A stretch of DNA of 64,000 bases from Olivibacter sitiensis DSM 17696 (GCF_000427965.1 NZ_ATZA01000003.1:124001-188000), one strand, 5' to 3'; numbered from the stretch's first letter, positions 15,093-24,206 are shown. Notes: generated by a model from the letters alone, not told the origin. A program made the numbers and translations.

Positions 15093-16445
15093 TTATTTAA
15101 GATATCCCAAAAGGTCATCCGGTAAAGGAAGTGCAAATCTTGGAGAGTTTGCGGGAAGTGTATATATCTCATCCTTGAGAGTCCGTACCAATGAAATGTT
15201 TGCATCCTCTTTGTTCAGCCTCTTAATGTCCATCCATCTATGGCCCCTGAACAGTAGTTGCTTTCTTCTTTCTTCTAAAATTATTGCTAAAGCTTCGTTG
15301 GATGATGTGGCAGCTACCTGAGTGAAAGAGCCTTTTAACCAGCGTTTCTCAAGAAAGGTATTCAGAACTTGAATTGCTTCATTAATATTGCTATCTCGCG
15401 CTAAGCATTCAGCTTTAGTTAGGTATATTTCATCTGTAACGATACCTGAGACTATCCCCGCAAATCCCAAGTATGAACCTTTAAAAGTAATCTGATCATC
15501 ACTTTCTTTCTGAAAAAATATTTCTCTTCTAAGATCTTCTTCATCGAAAGAAAGATAGATTGATAAGGGAATTTTTGCGCGACTTGAAGTAAGCACTTGT
15601 CCTAAGTCGGTCCAACGTTCGAATATAACTTCAGGATTATGGCGAGGTATAGGAAAGGCGGTAGAGGGAATCAGATCATTATAGTCCAATAGTTCATCAG
15701 TCACCATTAAGCAAGAGTCAGCATAACGCAAAGCGTTAGAATAATCACGCATCCATAGGTAGGTCCTTGATAAAAGACCATAAGCCGCAGGTTTAGATGG
15801 TCTATTCTTTGCGACTGGATTGACTGGTAATAATGGTATGGATTCTTTTAAATCGTCAATTATTTGATTGTAGGTTTCCTGTAACGTCGCCCTATTTGAA
15901 GGGATATTAAAGTCCGATTGGAGGCGAAGAGGAATACCTAATTCTGTTTCGGCGGTTGACGCATCATAGGCAGCGCACCAAATCTGTGCTGCATCCAAAA
16001 AACAGGTCGCCCTAAATGTTAAAGCCTGACCTTTAATATCCTGCCATTTTAGATTATTGCTTTGGCTCCTTTCGATATTTAATAAATGTTCGAGTACAGT
16101 GTTAGCATAATACACGGGTTGGTAGATTCGTGTCCAATCATTCAATTCAATTCCTGGTTGGAACACATTATTTTCAGCCCAGATATACATATTTTTATCT
16201 GTTTCAAGCTCAAGTGATTCCCAACCGTCGTCGGTAAGGTAATAATTATCAGCACTGATCTCTGGCGCTAACGGCGAACTATTCATCATTGTGTGATCAA
16301 GCAATGCCTGTAGGTCTTCAAGGTTTGTAATTATCGCTAAACTCTTGTTTGAAGGTTCATTCAAGTACTTCTCACAAGATGTGATTAGGAACGAAGTAAC
16401 TGCTGTTATAGCAATTAAGGGAAATTTTTTGACTGTCTTTTTCAT
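15093..16445 (-). CDS. SusD/RagB-family outer-membrane lipoprotein
   Basis: 450 residues. The signal segment ends in ITSCEKYLNEPSN, giving a lipidated Cys. The mature protein has the SusD layout, with TPR-like helices (AYGLLSRTYLWMRDYSNALR near 222-241) and a C-terminal RagB/SusD signature (EERRKQLLFRGHRWMDIKRL). SusD proteins sit on the outer membrane as a lid over the SusC transporter and bind the nutrient. The gene is last in a TlpA - SusC - SusD operon and is followed by the bidirectional terminator. With no glycosidase nearby, the substrate may be a peptide, metal complex or other non-glycan. Confidence 0.9.
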   Translation of the reverse strand: MKKTVKKFPLIAITAVTSFLITSCEKYLNEPSNKSLAIITNLEDLQALLDHTMMNSSPLAPEISADNYYLTDDGWESLELETDKNMYIWAENNVFQPGIELNDWTRIYQPVYYANTVLEHLLNIERSQSNNLKWQDIKGQALTFRATCFLDAAQIWCAAYDASTAETELGIPLRLQSDFNIPSNRATLQETYNQIIDDLKESIPLLPVNPVAKNRPSKPAAYGLLSRTYLWMRDYSNALRYADSCLMVTDELLDYNDLIPSTAFPIPRHNPEVIFERWTDLGQVLTSSRAKIPLSIYLSFDEEDLRREIFFQKESDDQITFKGSYLGFAGIVSGIVTDEIYLTKAECLARDSNINEAIQVLNTFLEKRWLKGSFTQVAATSSNEALAIILEERRKQLLFRGHRWMDIKRLNKEDANISLVRTLKDEIYTLPANSPRFALPLPDDLLGYLK

Positions 16446-16506
16446 GTTTCTTTAAATGACTGAACGGTTATTAACCGTTGAAATATTTAAAATACTATTT
16501 CTGTTC

Positions 16507-19500
16507 CTACAAATTTGCCCGTACACCAAAGGCATATATTGCAGGGGGAGCGGTTCGATTTGTGCCGAAGTAATGATCGGGATCAATGCCTCTTTTATTT
16601 GCCCGCCATACGATACCCAAGTTGCTTGCATTAACAAATAGAGCCAGGTTATCGAACGGCAGCTTTCCACGATTAGCTTTACCGAAATCGTAACTTAGGT
16701 TAAGGTATTGTAATCGGATATGATCAGCTCGTTCCACCAATACCTCCGAACCAGCATAGAAGTTGTTTTTGTTGGCTGCCGTGGGGTACACAAACGCCGG
16801 TACATCAGTAATAATCTCATCACCAGCATGTTGCCAACGGTTTTCGAAATCTGAATGTCCTACCCAATTAGTGAATAACTGTTGATAGTTAATAGATTGC
16901 CTGCGGAAATAGTGTCCGAACTTGTACACGAATGCGAAATCCAAGGAAAGGCTTTTATAGGCCAATGAATTCCCAAGTGAGCCGTAGACCGTGGGATTTG
17001 CTGGCCCATGGTAGACAAGGTCTTTCAGTTGGGAACCGGCACCGGTCAACTGAGAATAGTTGGTGCTTACCTCTTCGTTCAGATATCCCCTTGGTTCGCC
17101 AGTTGAAGGATCAAGTCCTGCCCAACGGTATGAATAGATAGCATACACAGGCTTGCCTTTCACTCCAGATATCCTTGCCAAAGAAGAAGTACTGATAAAA
17201 TTGCTACCGTTCAGATTTGAAAGATGATATTCGACAACTTCATCCTTCACCATGCTAAGATTTAGGTTGGTAAACCAACTAAATTCAGTTCGTCTTATAT
17301 TTTGCGTTTTCAGCCCAACGTCCACACCTCTTCCTTTCATATCTGCAACATTCTTTATCTTTGTTGCACCAATCCCTCCGGTATAGTCCAATACTGCAGT
17401 GCCAAAAAGGTCTGTGCTTTTTTTAAGGAAAACATCGATGCTTCCCGATACTCGTTGGTTAAGCAATCGAAAATCAAGACCGAAATTGGCCATATTGGTC
17501 TGTTCCCATCGGAGTCCGGAATCGTAAAAATTGTTAATATAGGCAATCGGGCTTTGTGTGAACATATTTGTTCCAACATACTGGATAGTTGTTGCGGCCA
17601 CCATCGATGGGTTTATATTTCCTGAAGAACCGTACGTGGCTCGCAATTTTAGATATGAGACAAAACGATTCGTAAAGAAAGATTCCTCGGACAGGTTCCA
17701 ACTTGCACCCAATGACCAAAATGGGTTCCATTGGTCGTTAGTACGCAAGCCGAACAGATTGGAAGCGTCGCGCCTGCCACTTGCAGAGATAGAATACTTT
17801 TCTTTAAAAGTGTACGATGCGTTTGCAAAGTAAGATAGAAAATTGGTCGTATTGTCAGAAATCCCGGTGTTATCGTCAATAAATTGAGATACCACGCCGT
17901 TCAGTATCGGATATGTACGTGTAAAATCTACATGGCCGAATGTCAGGTTTTCGTTGTTATATCCATATAGGCGTGACCAGTTGCTGGAAGTGTTTGAGCG
18001 CCTCAATTCCCATCCCGCTATAGCTGTGAAATGATGGGCGGCCCAGCTCTTGTAAAAATTAGATTGTAGTCGAAGGTTATTTGCCTGCAACACACTATTT
18101 GAGCGGTCCAAAATGCCTCCATAAGGAACAATATGAACTATATTACCGTCTTCACCTACTTGGGAAAAGCGGTTTATCATATTCCTTGCTACATAACTTT
18201 GGTCGTTAAAGTATCCTCGGACAATATTCGATTGTCTCTCAAAAAGATACTTCAGGTCTAAATGTAAACCTGGCAGGGGATTATAATTAACTCCCAGATT
18301 CAGCAGTATATCGTCTAATTTCGCCCCGCGATCGACGTTTTTATAGTCTTCAGATGGATAATACATCCAATCAAGTACCCCACTATTGCCGATGCTTTTT
18401 GCCCACGACTCACGGACATCAATGGAGAGACCCTGTGGATTCCCATCATCGTCAGTAAATCTTGCATAAGGATATATGTATTGATTATTTCTTCCTATTT
18501 CTCCATAGGCAGGACGACCATTGATGCTTTTGCTATGGGTGTATTGAATATTACTAGACAATATCAGCTTGTCAAAAGGTTTGTATGTGTTGTTTAATCG
18601 GATGTTGTATCGTTGAAATCTTTCATCAAGATTTCCAGTATTGTTATCCAGCCCGGCAGATGCTGTCCATGCCAAGCGATCGCTGCCTCCCCTTAGGCCT
18701 AACGAATATTGCTGATCAACAGAACCACGGTACATATGTCGACTAAATTCATCTCGAATATCATACATCCTCAATTGATTTATTAGCTGGTCAATTTCTT
18801 CGATTTCAGTGGGAGTGGCTTCTTGCCGTTTGATTAGTAATTCTACTACGGGAGAGAGTGCTGATCTATTTGCGGAATTGATTTGGCTGTTGTAATAGTT
18901 GCTCGAAAAAAGCGTCTGCTCTACATCAATGAAATCGCTGGACGACATCTGCTGAACGTACGATAAATCGGGAACTTTGCCCACTCGGATGTTGGAGTTG
19001 AAGTCAACGTTGATGGGTTGATTGAAACTGCCTTTTTTTGTTGTGATCACGATTACCCCATTTGCGGCTCTGGCTCCCCAAATCGAAGCGGCAGCGGCAT
19101 CCTTTAGAATTGTGATGTTCTCCACATCGTTAGGGTTGATATTTTCAATAGCCCCATCGTAAGGAAAATTGTCTATTACAATAAGCGGGCCCATCATATC
19201 AGACCGCAAGGTATTGATACCTCTTATGCTTATTCGACCATTGCTATTGGTTCCTCTGTCCACAGTCAAACTGTTAGATACGGCTTCTAAGCGGCTCAAA
19301 ATATCGGTGCTAACCTGTTTGTTGAAAGTCTCGTTATCAATATGATCAAACGCCCCCGTTGAACGCTCCCGCGGTAGCGCTTCATAACCTGTTGATATAA
19401 CGATTTCTTCCATTTGCGTTGTACTTTCTTTGAGGCGTACATGTAACGCCTTTGTGTTACCAAACACGGAAAGTTGCATGGTCTCGTAACCTATATTACT

Positions 19501-19713
19501 GATTTCAAGCTCCCCTTTAGGGGAAAGAAAGACAAGTCTAAATTCGCCATTTTCATTTGTGCTAACCAATATGTCGGAGTTTAAGACACGAACTGTCGCT
19601 CCAATAACAGGTTGGTTATCGCTATCTCTAACAACTTTGCCCCAAATGGCGTTTTGTGCTTGAACATGTATTATTGATGCGTAGAATATTAATATAAACC
19701 AAAGTGATTTCAT
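16507..19713 (-). CDS. SusC/RagA TonB-linked outer-membrane transporter
   Basis: 1068 residues from the ATG giving MKSLWFILIFYASIIHVQAQ, a signal peptide. Earlier in-frame starts would overlap the upstream gene. No STN domain is present. A carboxypeptidase-D-like regulatory domain (GKVVRDSDNQPVIGATV) leads to a TonB plug with ISIRGINTL, LIVIDNFPYDG and DAAAASIWGARAANGVIVIT, then a long beta barrel. It imports a SusD-captured substrate with TonB energy. Lack of an STN domain means it probably does not signal to a FecR/sigma pair, and none is adjacent; the divergent XRE regulator may serve instead. Confidence 0.93.
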   Translation of the reverse strand: MKSLWFILIFYASIIHVQAQNAIWGKVVRDSDNQPVIGATVRVLNSDILVSTNENGEFRLVFLSPKGELEISNIGYETMQLSVFGNTKALHVRLKESTTQMEEIVISTGYEALPRERSTGAFDHIDNETFNKQVSTDILSRLEAVSNSLTVDRGTNSNGRISIRGINTLRSDMMGPLIVIDNFPYDGAIENINPNDVENITILKDAAAASIWGARAANGVIVITTKKGSFNQPINVDFNSNIRVGKVPDLSYVQQMSSSDFIDVEQTLFSSNYYNSQINSANRSALSPVVELLIKRQEATPTEIEEIDQLINQLRMYDIRDEFSRHMYRGSVDQQYSLGLRGGSDRLAWTASAGLDNNTGNLDERFQRYNIRLNNTYKPFDKLILSSNIQYTHSKSINGRPAYGEIGRNNQYIYPYARFTDDDGNPQGLSIDVRESWAKSIGNSGVLDWMYYPSEDYKNVDRGAKLDDILLNLGVNYNPLPGLHLDLKYLFERQSNIVRGYFNDQSYVARNMINRFSQVGEDGNIVHIVPYGGILDRSNSVLQANNLRLQSNFYKSWAAHHFTAIAGWELRRSNTSSNWSRLYGYNNENLTFGHVDFTRTYPILNGVVSQFIDDNTGISDNTTNFLSYFANASYTFKEKYSISASGRRDASNLFGLRTNDQWNPFWSLGASWNLSEESFFTNRFVSYLKLRATYGSSGNINPSMVAATTIQYVGTNMFTQSPIAYINNFYDSGLRWEQTNMANFGLDFRLLNQRVSGSIDVFLKKSTDLFGTAVLDYTGGIGATKIKNVADMKGRGVDVGLKTQNIRRTEFSWFTNLNLSMVKDEVVEYHLSNLNGSNFISTSSLARISGVKGKPVYAIYSYRWAGLDPSTGEPRGYLNEEVSTNYSQLTGAGSQLKDLVYHGPANPTVYGSLGNSLAYKSLSLDFAFVYKFGHYFRRQSINYQQLFTNWVGHSDFENRWQHAGDEIITDVPAFVYPTAANKNNFYAGSEVLVERADHIRLQYLNLSYDFGKANRGKLPFDNLALFVNASNLGIVWRANKRGIDPDHYFGTNRTAPPAIYAFGVRANL

Positions 19714-19771
19714 TGTGATAAAGACTAAGTTATTCAAGTAATTTGGGTGCATATGTACCCATATGGTATCG

Positions 19772-21187
19772 TCAGTGTTGAGCAACAGACTTGTCCTCAA
19801 TTATGAACATGGCAACGGTTCGATAATCCTCCGATAAATCAAGGCCTTGTCTATTTAGGTCTTTTTTCAATTCCTTTAATTCAACTTCGCCAGAAAATAG
19901 CAGATCTACTTTTTCTTCGTATCCAGTCTCATCTACTACAAGGAAAGGAATCTCGGGATAGTCATTTAATCGCCTTATTAACGATTTTAGGGGGTAGTTC
20001 CTCAAAATTGATGGATGTTTGAAGAAGAGACTATTTTCTTTTTTTCCGCCTTTCGATTTTATTTTCTTTAAATCGGCATTTTTGGTAAGAATTAGGCATT
20101 TAATTTCACGGTTTTCAACGTACCCTTGATAGTTTGTGTATCGGTTTAAGTCTTTTAACATGTACGAATACAAAGAGTCTGCAAGATGAACTGGAACAAT
20201 TATCTCATAGTTAAGTAAGCTATCGGCAATACTGTTAACTTTTTTAGTCAGTGATTCAGATGTATCCGTAACATTAATTATAAGTCTCTTTTCATTAAAA
20301 CTTTCCCTGCGTTGTTCAAATAACTGGTATGCAGCTACTCTATATATATCCAATATGGATGAATTGGTTATTGCTCGTCCTCTGACTACCCCGTTCTCGT
20401 TCCTTAATCGGTTGCCAGAAGGTAGGCCATCATATTTACCTTTTGTAAAGACTGAATAATAGGCTAAGTCATCTAAATCGATCACGTCCGAAATAAATAA
20501 CGGTCTTTCCGTGTCTATTTCTTTCTTCATAGTTATTTTTGACTGTTCGCCAGCCAAGAATAATTGTATATTTTGTGGGTTTACTCGTTCTGCGGTCGTA
20601 GTAGCTCCTAATTCACCCTTTGGGGATATCCACGCGTAATGAGGTACCATCCTATGATGGAAGACTACTTTAAGTAACTTGTCTTCTGTGACGGAATAAA
20701 GACTAAGAGGCTCTACGGTCTTGTTTGTGAATAAAAATGTTCCCACCTTGTCAGATGGCTCGTCGCTGATCGGTATCACCACCATGTCTTCGCTATACTC
20801 TTTCTCCACCTCATGGGTTTCGGGCATGGCTGCAATGCAACTACTACACCAAGTAGCCCAAAAATCCAGTATGATCAGCTTGCCCCGGTAGTCATTGAGC
20901 GTAATGGTATCCTTTCTCTCTGGATGGTTGACCACCCGTAATGGCAAATGCCACAGGGCTTCGGGGATGGTATCGCCTATCTGAAGCGGTTTGATGCTGT
21001 CCATAGAAAAGCCTTGGCCAGCTCCCAATTGCTCGGGAGTCTGCGCCGCGGCTGGACACACAGACAAGGTTGTAATAGCTATGTATATGAAAATTCCGGT
21101 AAAATACAAGCGTTTCGGAATTGCTTTTTTTGCCTTGCAAAGCGTATATTTGGGACATAGGAATGCCCTTGGGTAATTTTTGTTCAC
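19772..21187 (-). CDS. Periplasmic TlpA-like thioredoxin-fold protein with C-terminal extension
   Basis: 471 residues. A hydrophobic segment at about 28-48 ending in AAAQ exports or anchors it. The TlpA/AhpC-like domain includes KLIILDFWATWCSSCIAAMP with the redox pair Cys114/Cys117. Beyond about 210 residues it carries a long polar extension of unknown fold with many Asp/Lys and IDLDDLAYYSVFTKG. The family reduces disulfides or recycles proteins at the envelope. It is the first gene of a unit with SusC and SusD, a gene order seen repeatedly in Sphingobacteriaceae. It may process or reduce the imported ligand; this is inference. Confidence 0.82.
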   Translation of the reverse strand: MNKNYPRAFLCPKYTLCKAKKAIPKRLYFTGIFIYIAITTLSVCPAAAQTPEQLGAGQGFSMDSIKPLQIGDTIPEALWHLPLRVVNHPERKDTITLNDYRGKLIILDFWATWCSSCIAAMPETHEVEKEYSEDMVVIPISDEPSDKVGTFLFTNKTVEPLSLYSVTEDKLLKVVFHHRMVPHYAWISPKGELGATTTAERVNPQNIQLFLAGEQSKITMKKEIDTERPLFISDVIDLDDLAYYSVFTKGKYDGLPSGNRLRNENGVVRGRAITNSSILDIYRVAAYQLFEQRRESFNEKRLIINVTDTSESLTKKVNSIADSLLNYEIIVPVHLADSLYSYMLKDLNRYTNYQGYVENREIKCLILTKNADLKKIKSKGGKKENSLFFKHPSILRNYPLKSLIRRLNDYPEIPFLVVDETGYEEKVDLLFSGEVELKELKKDLNRQGLDLSEDYRTVAMFIIEDKSVAQH

Positions 21188-21327
21188 CTTAAACTAAAAT
21201 TTTAAATGGAAAAATTTATTTGATTGATTCAGGAAGAATTGGGCAAGGCTAGGTTCGGCCAGTCAGTATGCCGATTTGGCAATCCAATGGATTGTCAAGA
21301 AATTGCCCAATAGAAGATATCAGAAAA

Positions 21328-21462
21328 TTATTCGGGCGCAGAAATAACGCGAATAATGGGGTTTTGTAGGGATTGGCCGAATGCCGCAAGGGCAAAAGGC
21401 ATTTGAGCGTTCCCTACGACGACGCTAAAGGTGGTTTTTGAAATATGGTTGATATGTTTCAT
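21328..21462 (-). CDS. Possible 44-residue peptide in the operon leader
   Basis: A 44-codon frame with ATG start lies in the long leader of the TlpA-SusC-SusD operon. It begins MKHINHISKTTF, continues VVVGNAQMPFALAAFGQS and ends IRVISAPE. The middle is hydrophobic and Ala/Phe-rich after a basic start, so it could be a short export signal, a leader peptide or a small secreted factor. No family is recognised. It is 140 bp upstream of the TlpA start on the same strand. Chance cannot be excluded at this length; codon conservation between relatives would decide. Confidence 0.4.
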   Translation of the reverse strand: MKHINHISKTTFSVVVGNAQMPFALAAFGQSLQNPIIRVISAPE

Positions 21463-21580
21463 GTTACCGTTGATTTTTGAACGGTATAGGAAACGCAAGA
21501 GGTCTAGAGGAGAGGATGATAATCCAGTATTTTGGATGAAAAAATTATGGATTGGATACTACCTCCCCGCCACTTGAGTT

Positions 21581-21685
21581 CCCACACGAGCGCGGATCAA
21601 CAGCAGTACCCTCTCCATAACAGTAGACAAATATAGTCTTTTGCACGGATAGGGCATAATACCTGCTGTCTCACGCTCGTGTGGG
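21581..21685. repeat. Structured inverted-repeat element in the operon leader
   Basis: CCCACACGAGCG (21581-21592) and its exact complement at 21674-21685 enclose about 80 nt. Inside, ACAGCAG (21600-21606) pairs with CTGCTGT (21663-21669), and CCCT (21609) with AGGG (21651). The arms nest in order, so a long three-part stem could form in RNA. A TATATTTG box on the minus strand lies within the loop at 21628-21635. Confidence 0.55.
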
Positions 21686-21770
21686 ATATTGCGTGGTGAG
21701 ACGTTAAATGCTTTCACCTATACCAATTTAATATGTATCAATTCATTTTATGTCATAAGCATTCTATTCT

Positions 21771-21788
21771 TTTTAGATATATCTAAAA
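21771..21788. promoter_or_regulatory. 18-bp perfect palindrome, candidate operator of the XRE regulator
   Basis: TTTTAGATA followed by its exact complement. It lies 55 bp before the XRE start and just downstream of the leftward promoter. This is where a dimeric helix-turn-helix protein could control both directions. Confidence 0.5.
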
Positions 21789-21810
21789 CTGTTCAACAAC
21801 ATAAGTAATA

Positions 21811-21841
21811 CAAAGATAGAAAAACAACGGTAAATTCCAAA
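21811..21841 (-). promoter_or_regulatory. Leftward Bacteroidota promoter (TTTG-N19-TATCTTTG)
   Basis: On the minus strand TTTG (21838-21841) is separated by 19 bp from TATCTTTG (21811-21818), a full match to the -33/-7 pattern. It would start an RNA running through the palindrome, the structured element and the 44-codon ORF into the TlpA operon. The leader would be about 0.6 kb. Confidence 0.65.
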
Positions 21842-21842
21842 T

Positions 21843-22397
21843 ATGGAACTAAATAAAATTAAAAAATCTTTTCTTTTCTCCTCCCAAAGCGACCATTTGT
21901 TCATTAAGGCATCAAACAGGCTTAAAGAGATAAGGGCTACTCTGGCTTTGTCATTGTATACTGTTTCAAAATATTCAAAGATACCTCGCAATACGATAGA
22001 TAGAATTGAAAACGGGGAAGTCTCTCCATCATTTGATACCTTAGTCCCTTTGATACTTTTTTATGGTTTTACTCTTGGAGATTTTTTCGACTTTGAAACT
22101 CCGCTTCCTGAATTCGAAGACTTAAAAGTAAAAATGAAAACCTTCTATGAAGAAAATGGGTACGATATCCTTGAGATGGTCTTTTCAAATCCAAACCTTA
22201 TGGATCTCATACCTGAAAACCTAATTCCCAACGGATATTTTGATGAATACCGCACTGTAGCTGAAACTACTGATTACTGCGAAACCGAATACGGATATAC
22301 CTATGGAAATGCCACAAATACGCTAAATAATGCGGTCAAAAAGGGCTGGCTCATCCGGGATGACAAATCCAAACCGAAAAGGTATAGGAAAAAGTAG
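21843..22397 (+). CDS. XRE-family helix-turn-helix regulator
   Basis: 184 residues. An XRE-type DNA-binding domain occupies about 21-80, where LKEIRATLALSLYTVSKYSK leads to IPRNTIDRIENGEVSPSFDT. The DNA recognition helix falls in IPRNTIDRIE. The C-terminal 100 residues are unusual, with an acidic part and a basic end (KKGWLIRDDKSKPKRYRKK) that could be a second winged helix. It is divergent from the TlpA-SusC-SusD operon, with a palindrome and a promoter between them, so it probably controls that operon and itself. Confidence 0.82.
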   Translation: MELNKIKKSFLFSSQSDHLFIKASNRLKEIRATLALSLYTVSKYSKIPRNTIDRIENGEVSPSFDTLVPLILFYGFTLGDFFDFETPLPEFEDLKVKMKTFYEENGYDILEMVFSNPNLMDLIPENLIPNGYFDEYRTVAETTDYCETEYGYTYGNATNTLNNAVKKGWLIRDDKSKPKRYRKK

Positions 22398-22650
22398 CGA
22401 TAGTTGAACCCGGAAGAAACAGAAAGGACACTGTAATCTTCCCCTAGCTAGCTACCGTAGTAGAGCGTCCATCTAATGAAGTTGACCTGTGCGATACGAT
22501 TACAATTGAAGTTTAGTTCAATGAATTACTTTTTTTATTCTCACTATTAAGAACATTTGAACCCCGCATAGTGGGGTTTGACGTTTATGAGGGTAGTTAT
22601 TTACGGGTTCCCGTAATTTATTACCGATTTATTGGAATATGTTTGTCGAC

Positions 22651-23247
22651 CTACCCCTCAACCAGCTTAGGCATTGTAATGGATATCCTTGGCAACACCA
22701 ATCGAACGTATTGTTGATATTCCAATCCCGTTTCATCGCAGGCTTTTATAAGCAGCAAATCTCTATTGCCAATACCTGTTGGTTTAATATATGAATGAGA
22801 AAAAACTAAACCGGGCATTAAAAGTTCTTCATCCAACAACTTTATCTCTGGATTTACAATTTTCCCATGGTAGTCTGTACGCCAAATTTTAATATTCATA
22901 GCGCTGGCATTACCAAGATGTAATTCGAATCTAAACTCATGCTGAACCTCCTTTTCTAGATTGCCCAAACCAACCATTCGTACTAGAAATAACGGCCTTA
23001 GACTTAATCTTTCTTTTGTGAGTAATAGTTTATTTAAAAGATCTTGATTTTGGTTCAACGCTATTTGAACCTTGTTAAATTTACTTTGCTCACCAAAGGT
23101 TTTTCTTAGGTAAAAAAGCGAAAACACGCCTAATACAACAGTTGAAAAATCAAATACCGTACCCCACACTTCTGATTTAAACGGGTAACAAGAAAGGTCT
23201 CCTAGTATATTTTCCATATTCAAACAAGCAATAAATATCGATCGCAT
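22651..23247 (-). CDS. Membrane protein of unknown function
   Basis: 198 residues. One hydrophobic helix lies near 31-46 (FDFSTVVLGVFSLFYL), followed by a helical polar region and a beta-rich C-terminal domain. It is likely a single-span membrane protein. Its start codon overlaps the stop of the upstream gene by one base (TAATG), which supports this start and coupled translation; an internal ATG at residue 11 is an alternative. No family is recognised. The pair sits among a SusC relic, an AbiE module and IS elements, so it may belong to accessory DNA. Confidence 0.6.
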   Translation of the reverse strand: MRSIFIACLNMENILGDLSCYPFKSEVWGTVFDFSTVVLGVFSLFYLRKTFGEQSKFNKVQIALNQNQDLLNKLLLTKERLSLRPLFLVRMVGLGNLEKEVQHEFRFELHLGNASAMNIKIWRTDYHGKIVNPEIKLLDEELLMPGLVFSHSYIKPTGIGNRDLLLIKACDETGLEYQQYVRLVLPRISITMPKLVEG

Positions 23248-23591
23248 TATCCAAAAATAATTTTGTGGTCTTCAACCGTATAATCTCTATATTTATCTTC
23301 CGCTGATTTTTTAAATCTTTTCATTTCAGCAGGTAAAAATGCTTCGCTATTTAATCCATCGGGTATTTTACAAAAAGCGCTTTCGTTTATTTGAAATTCA
23401 AGTTTCAAATCTTCATCGTTTACCAAATAATAAACTACAGGTTCGCCGAGAACTTCGGAATAATAAAGGCCGATTCCGTTCTGATTGCTAACTTTTATTT
23501 CATATGCCAAGAAGTTATAGGCATTCCCTTCCACCATATATTTGTTAATCGCGTTTTTTTGAATCAGAGATAATTGTTTAAAAATATACAT
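23247..23591 (-). CDS. Hypothetical protein
   Basis: 114 residues with no signal or membrane segment. The middle is mixed charge and beta-rich (IGLYYSEVLGEPVVYYLVND). It could be a small alpha/beta domain but no family is recognised. It is translationally coupled to the following membrane-protein gene by a one-base overlap. Confidence 0.55.
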   Translation of the reverse strand: MYIFKQLSLIQKNAINKYMVEGNAYNFLAYEIKVSNQNGIGLYYSEVLGEPVVYYLVNDEDLKLEFQINESAFCKIPDGLNSEAFLPAEMKRFKKSAEDKYRDYTVEDHKIIFG

Positions 23592-23739
23592 ATTGTTAAA
23601 ATCGTTTTACACAAATAACCGACATTGGTTATCATAATGCAATATTAAGTATTTGAAAGGAGGTATTATTCCAGGGGTGCAAGGTGGATACGAATTGTGC
23701 ACATGGCATACTAAGGAAAAGGCCAGCTTTGAGCCATAT

Positions 23740-24001
23740 TTACCATTTTTGGTAGTGATCACGATAACGCCGTTTCCCAATCGGGCCCCCAAATGGAAGC
23801 GGCTGCCGCATCTTTGAGCACCGTAACGGAAGCGATGTCGTTTGGGTTGATATTGGTCAGGTCTCCTTCGTAGGGAAAATTGTCGAGCACAACCAGGGGC
23901 TGCGCCCCCTCCATGAAAATCGGTCCCTCTGTTGGCGCACGAACCGAGCGGAGCGAGCTCTCCAAGGGAAATCCCTTCGTGTGGCTATTATAGAATGGCA
24001 A
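23740..24001 (-). pseudogene. Relic of a SusC/RagA plug domain
   Basis: Two minus-strand frames together spell the most conserved part of a SusC plug. The first gives PLVVLDNFPYEGDLTNINP and VTVLKDAAAASIWG; after a frame change near 23790 the second gives ARLGNGVIVITTKNGKYG. Only about 60-70 recognisable codons remain. The barrel, signal and regulatory domain are missing. The sequence resembles the plug of the intact SusC encoded on the same strand 4 kb away but is not identical, so it is probably the remains of another transporter gene. Confidence 0.8.
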
Positions 24002-24146
24002 ACCATCAAAAGAGTACGGTCATAAAAAACGAAACCCGGAAGTTTGAATTGCTTCGGGGGCTACCGGGAATAAGGTATTACAAATATAATACAATAATAT
24101 TATGTACGAAGACCAAGACTAATGAGATCGGGGTTTCTCGTTATTT

Positions 24147-24176
24147 TGTCCAGTTTTTTATTAAATAAACTGGACA
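24147..24176. promoter_or_regulatory. AbiE operator (10-bp inverted repeat)
   Basis: TGTCCAGTTT and its exact complement AAACTGGACA are separated by 10 bp, directly upstream of the -7 box and 31 bp before the antitoxin start. Known AbiEi antitoxins repress their own promoter by binding inverted repeats, so this is the likely autoregulatory site. Confidence 0.65.
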
Positions 24177-24181
24177 TTCAC

Positions 24182-24189
24182 TATCTTTG
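24182..24189 (+). promoter_or_regulatory. -7 box TATCTTTG of the abiE operon
   Basis: Perfect TAnnTTTG match, six bases after the inverted repeat and 17 bases before the ATG, so a very short leader is expected. Confidence 0.6.
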
Positions 24190-24206
24190 CAGTCAGCAAA
24201 TAAAGA

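Noticed and set aside
22561-22616. Hairpins ACCCC/GGGGT and TTACGGG/CCCGTAA after the XRE gene as terminators
   Set aside because: Stems are short and no T tract follows on the coding strand; kept only as weak structure.
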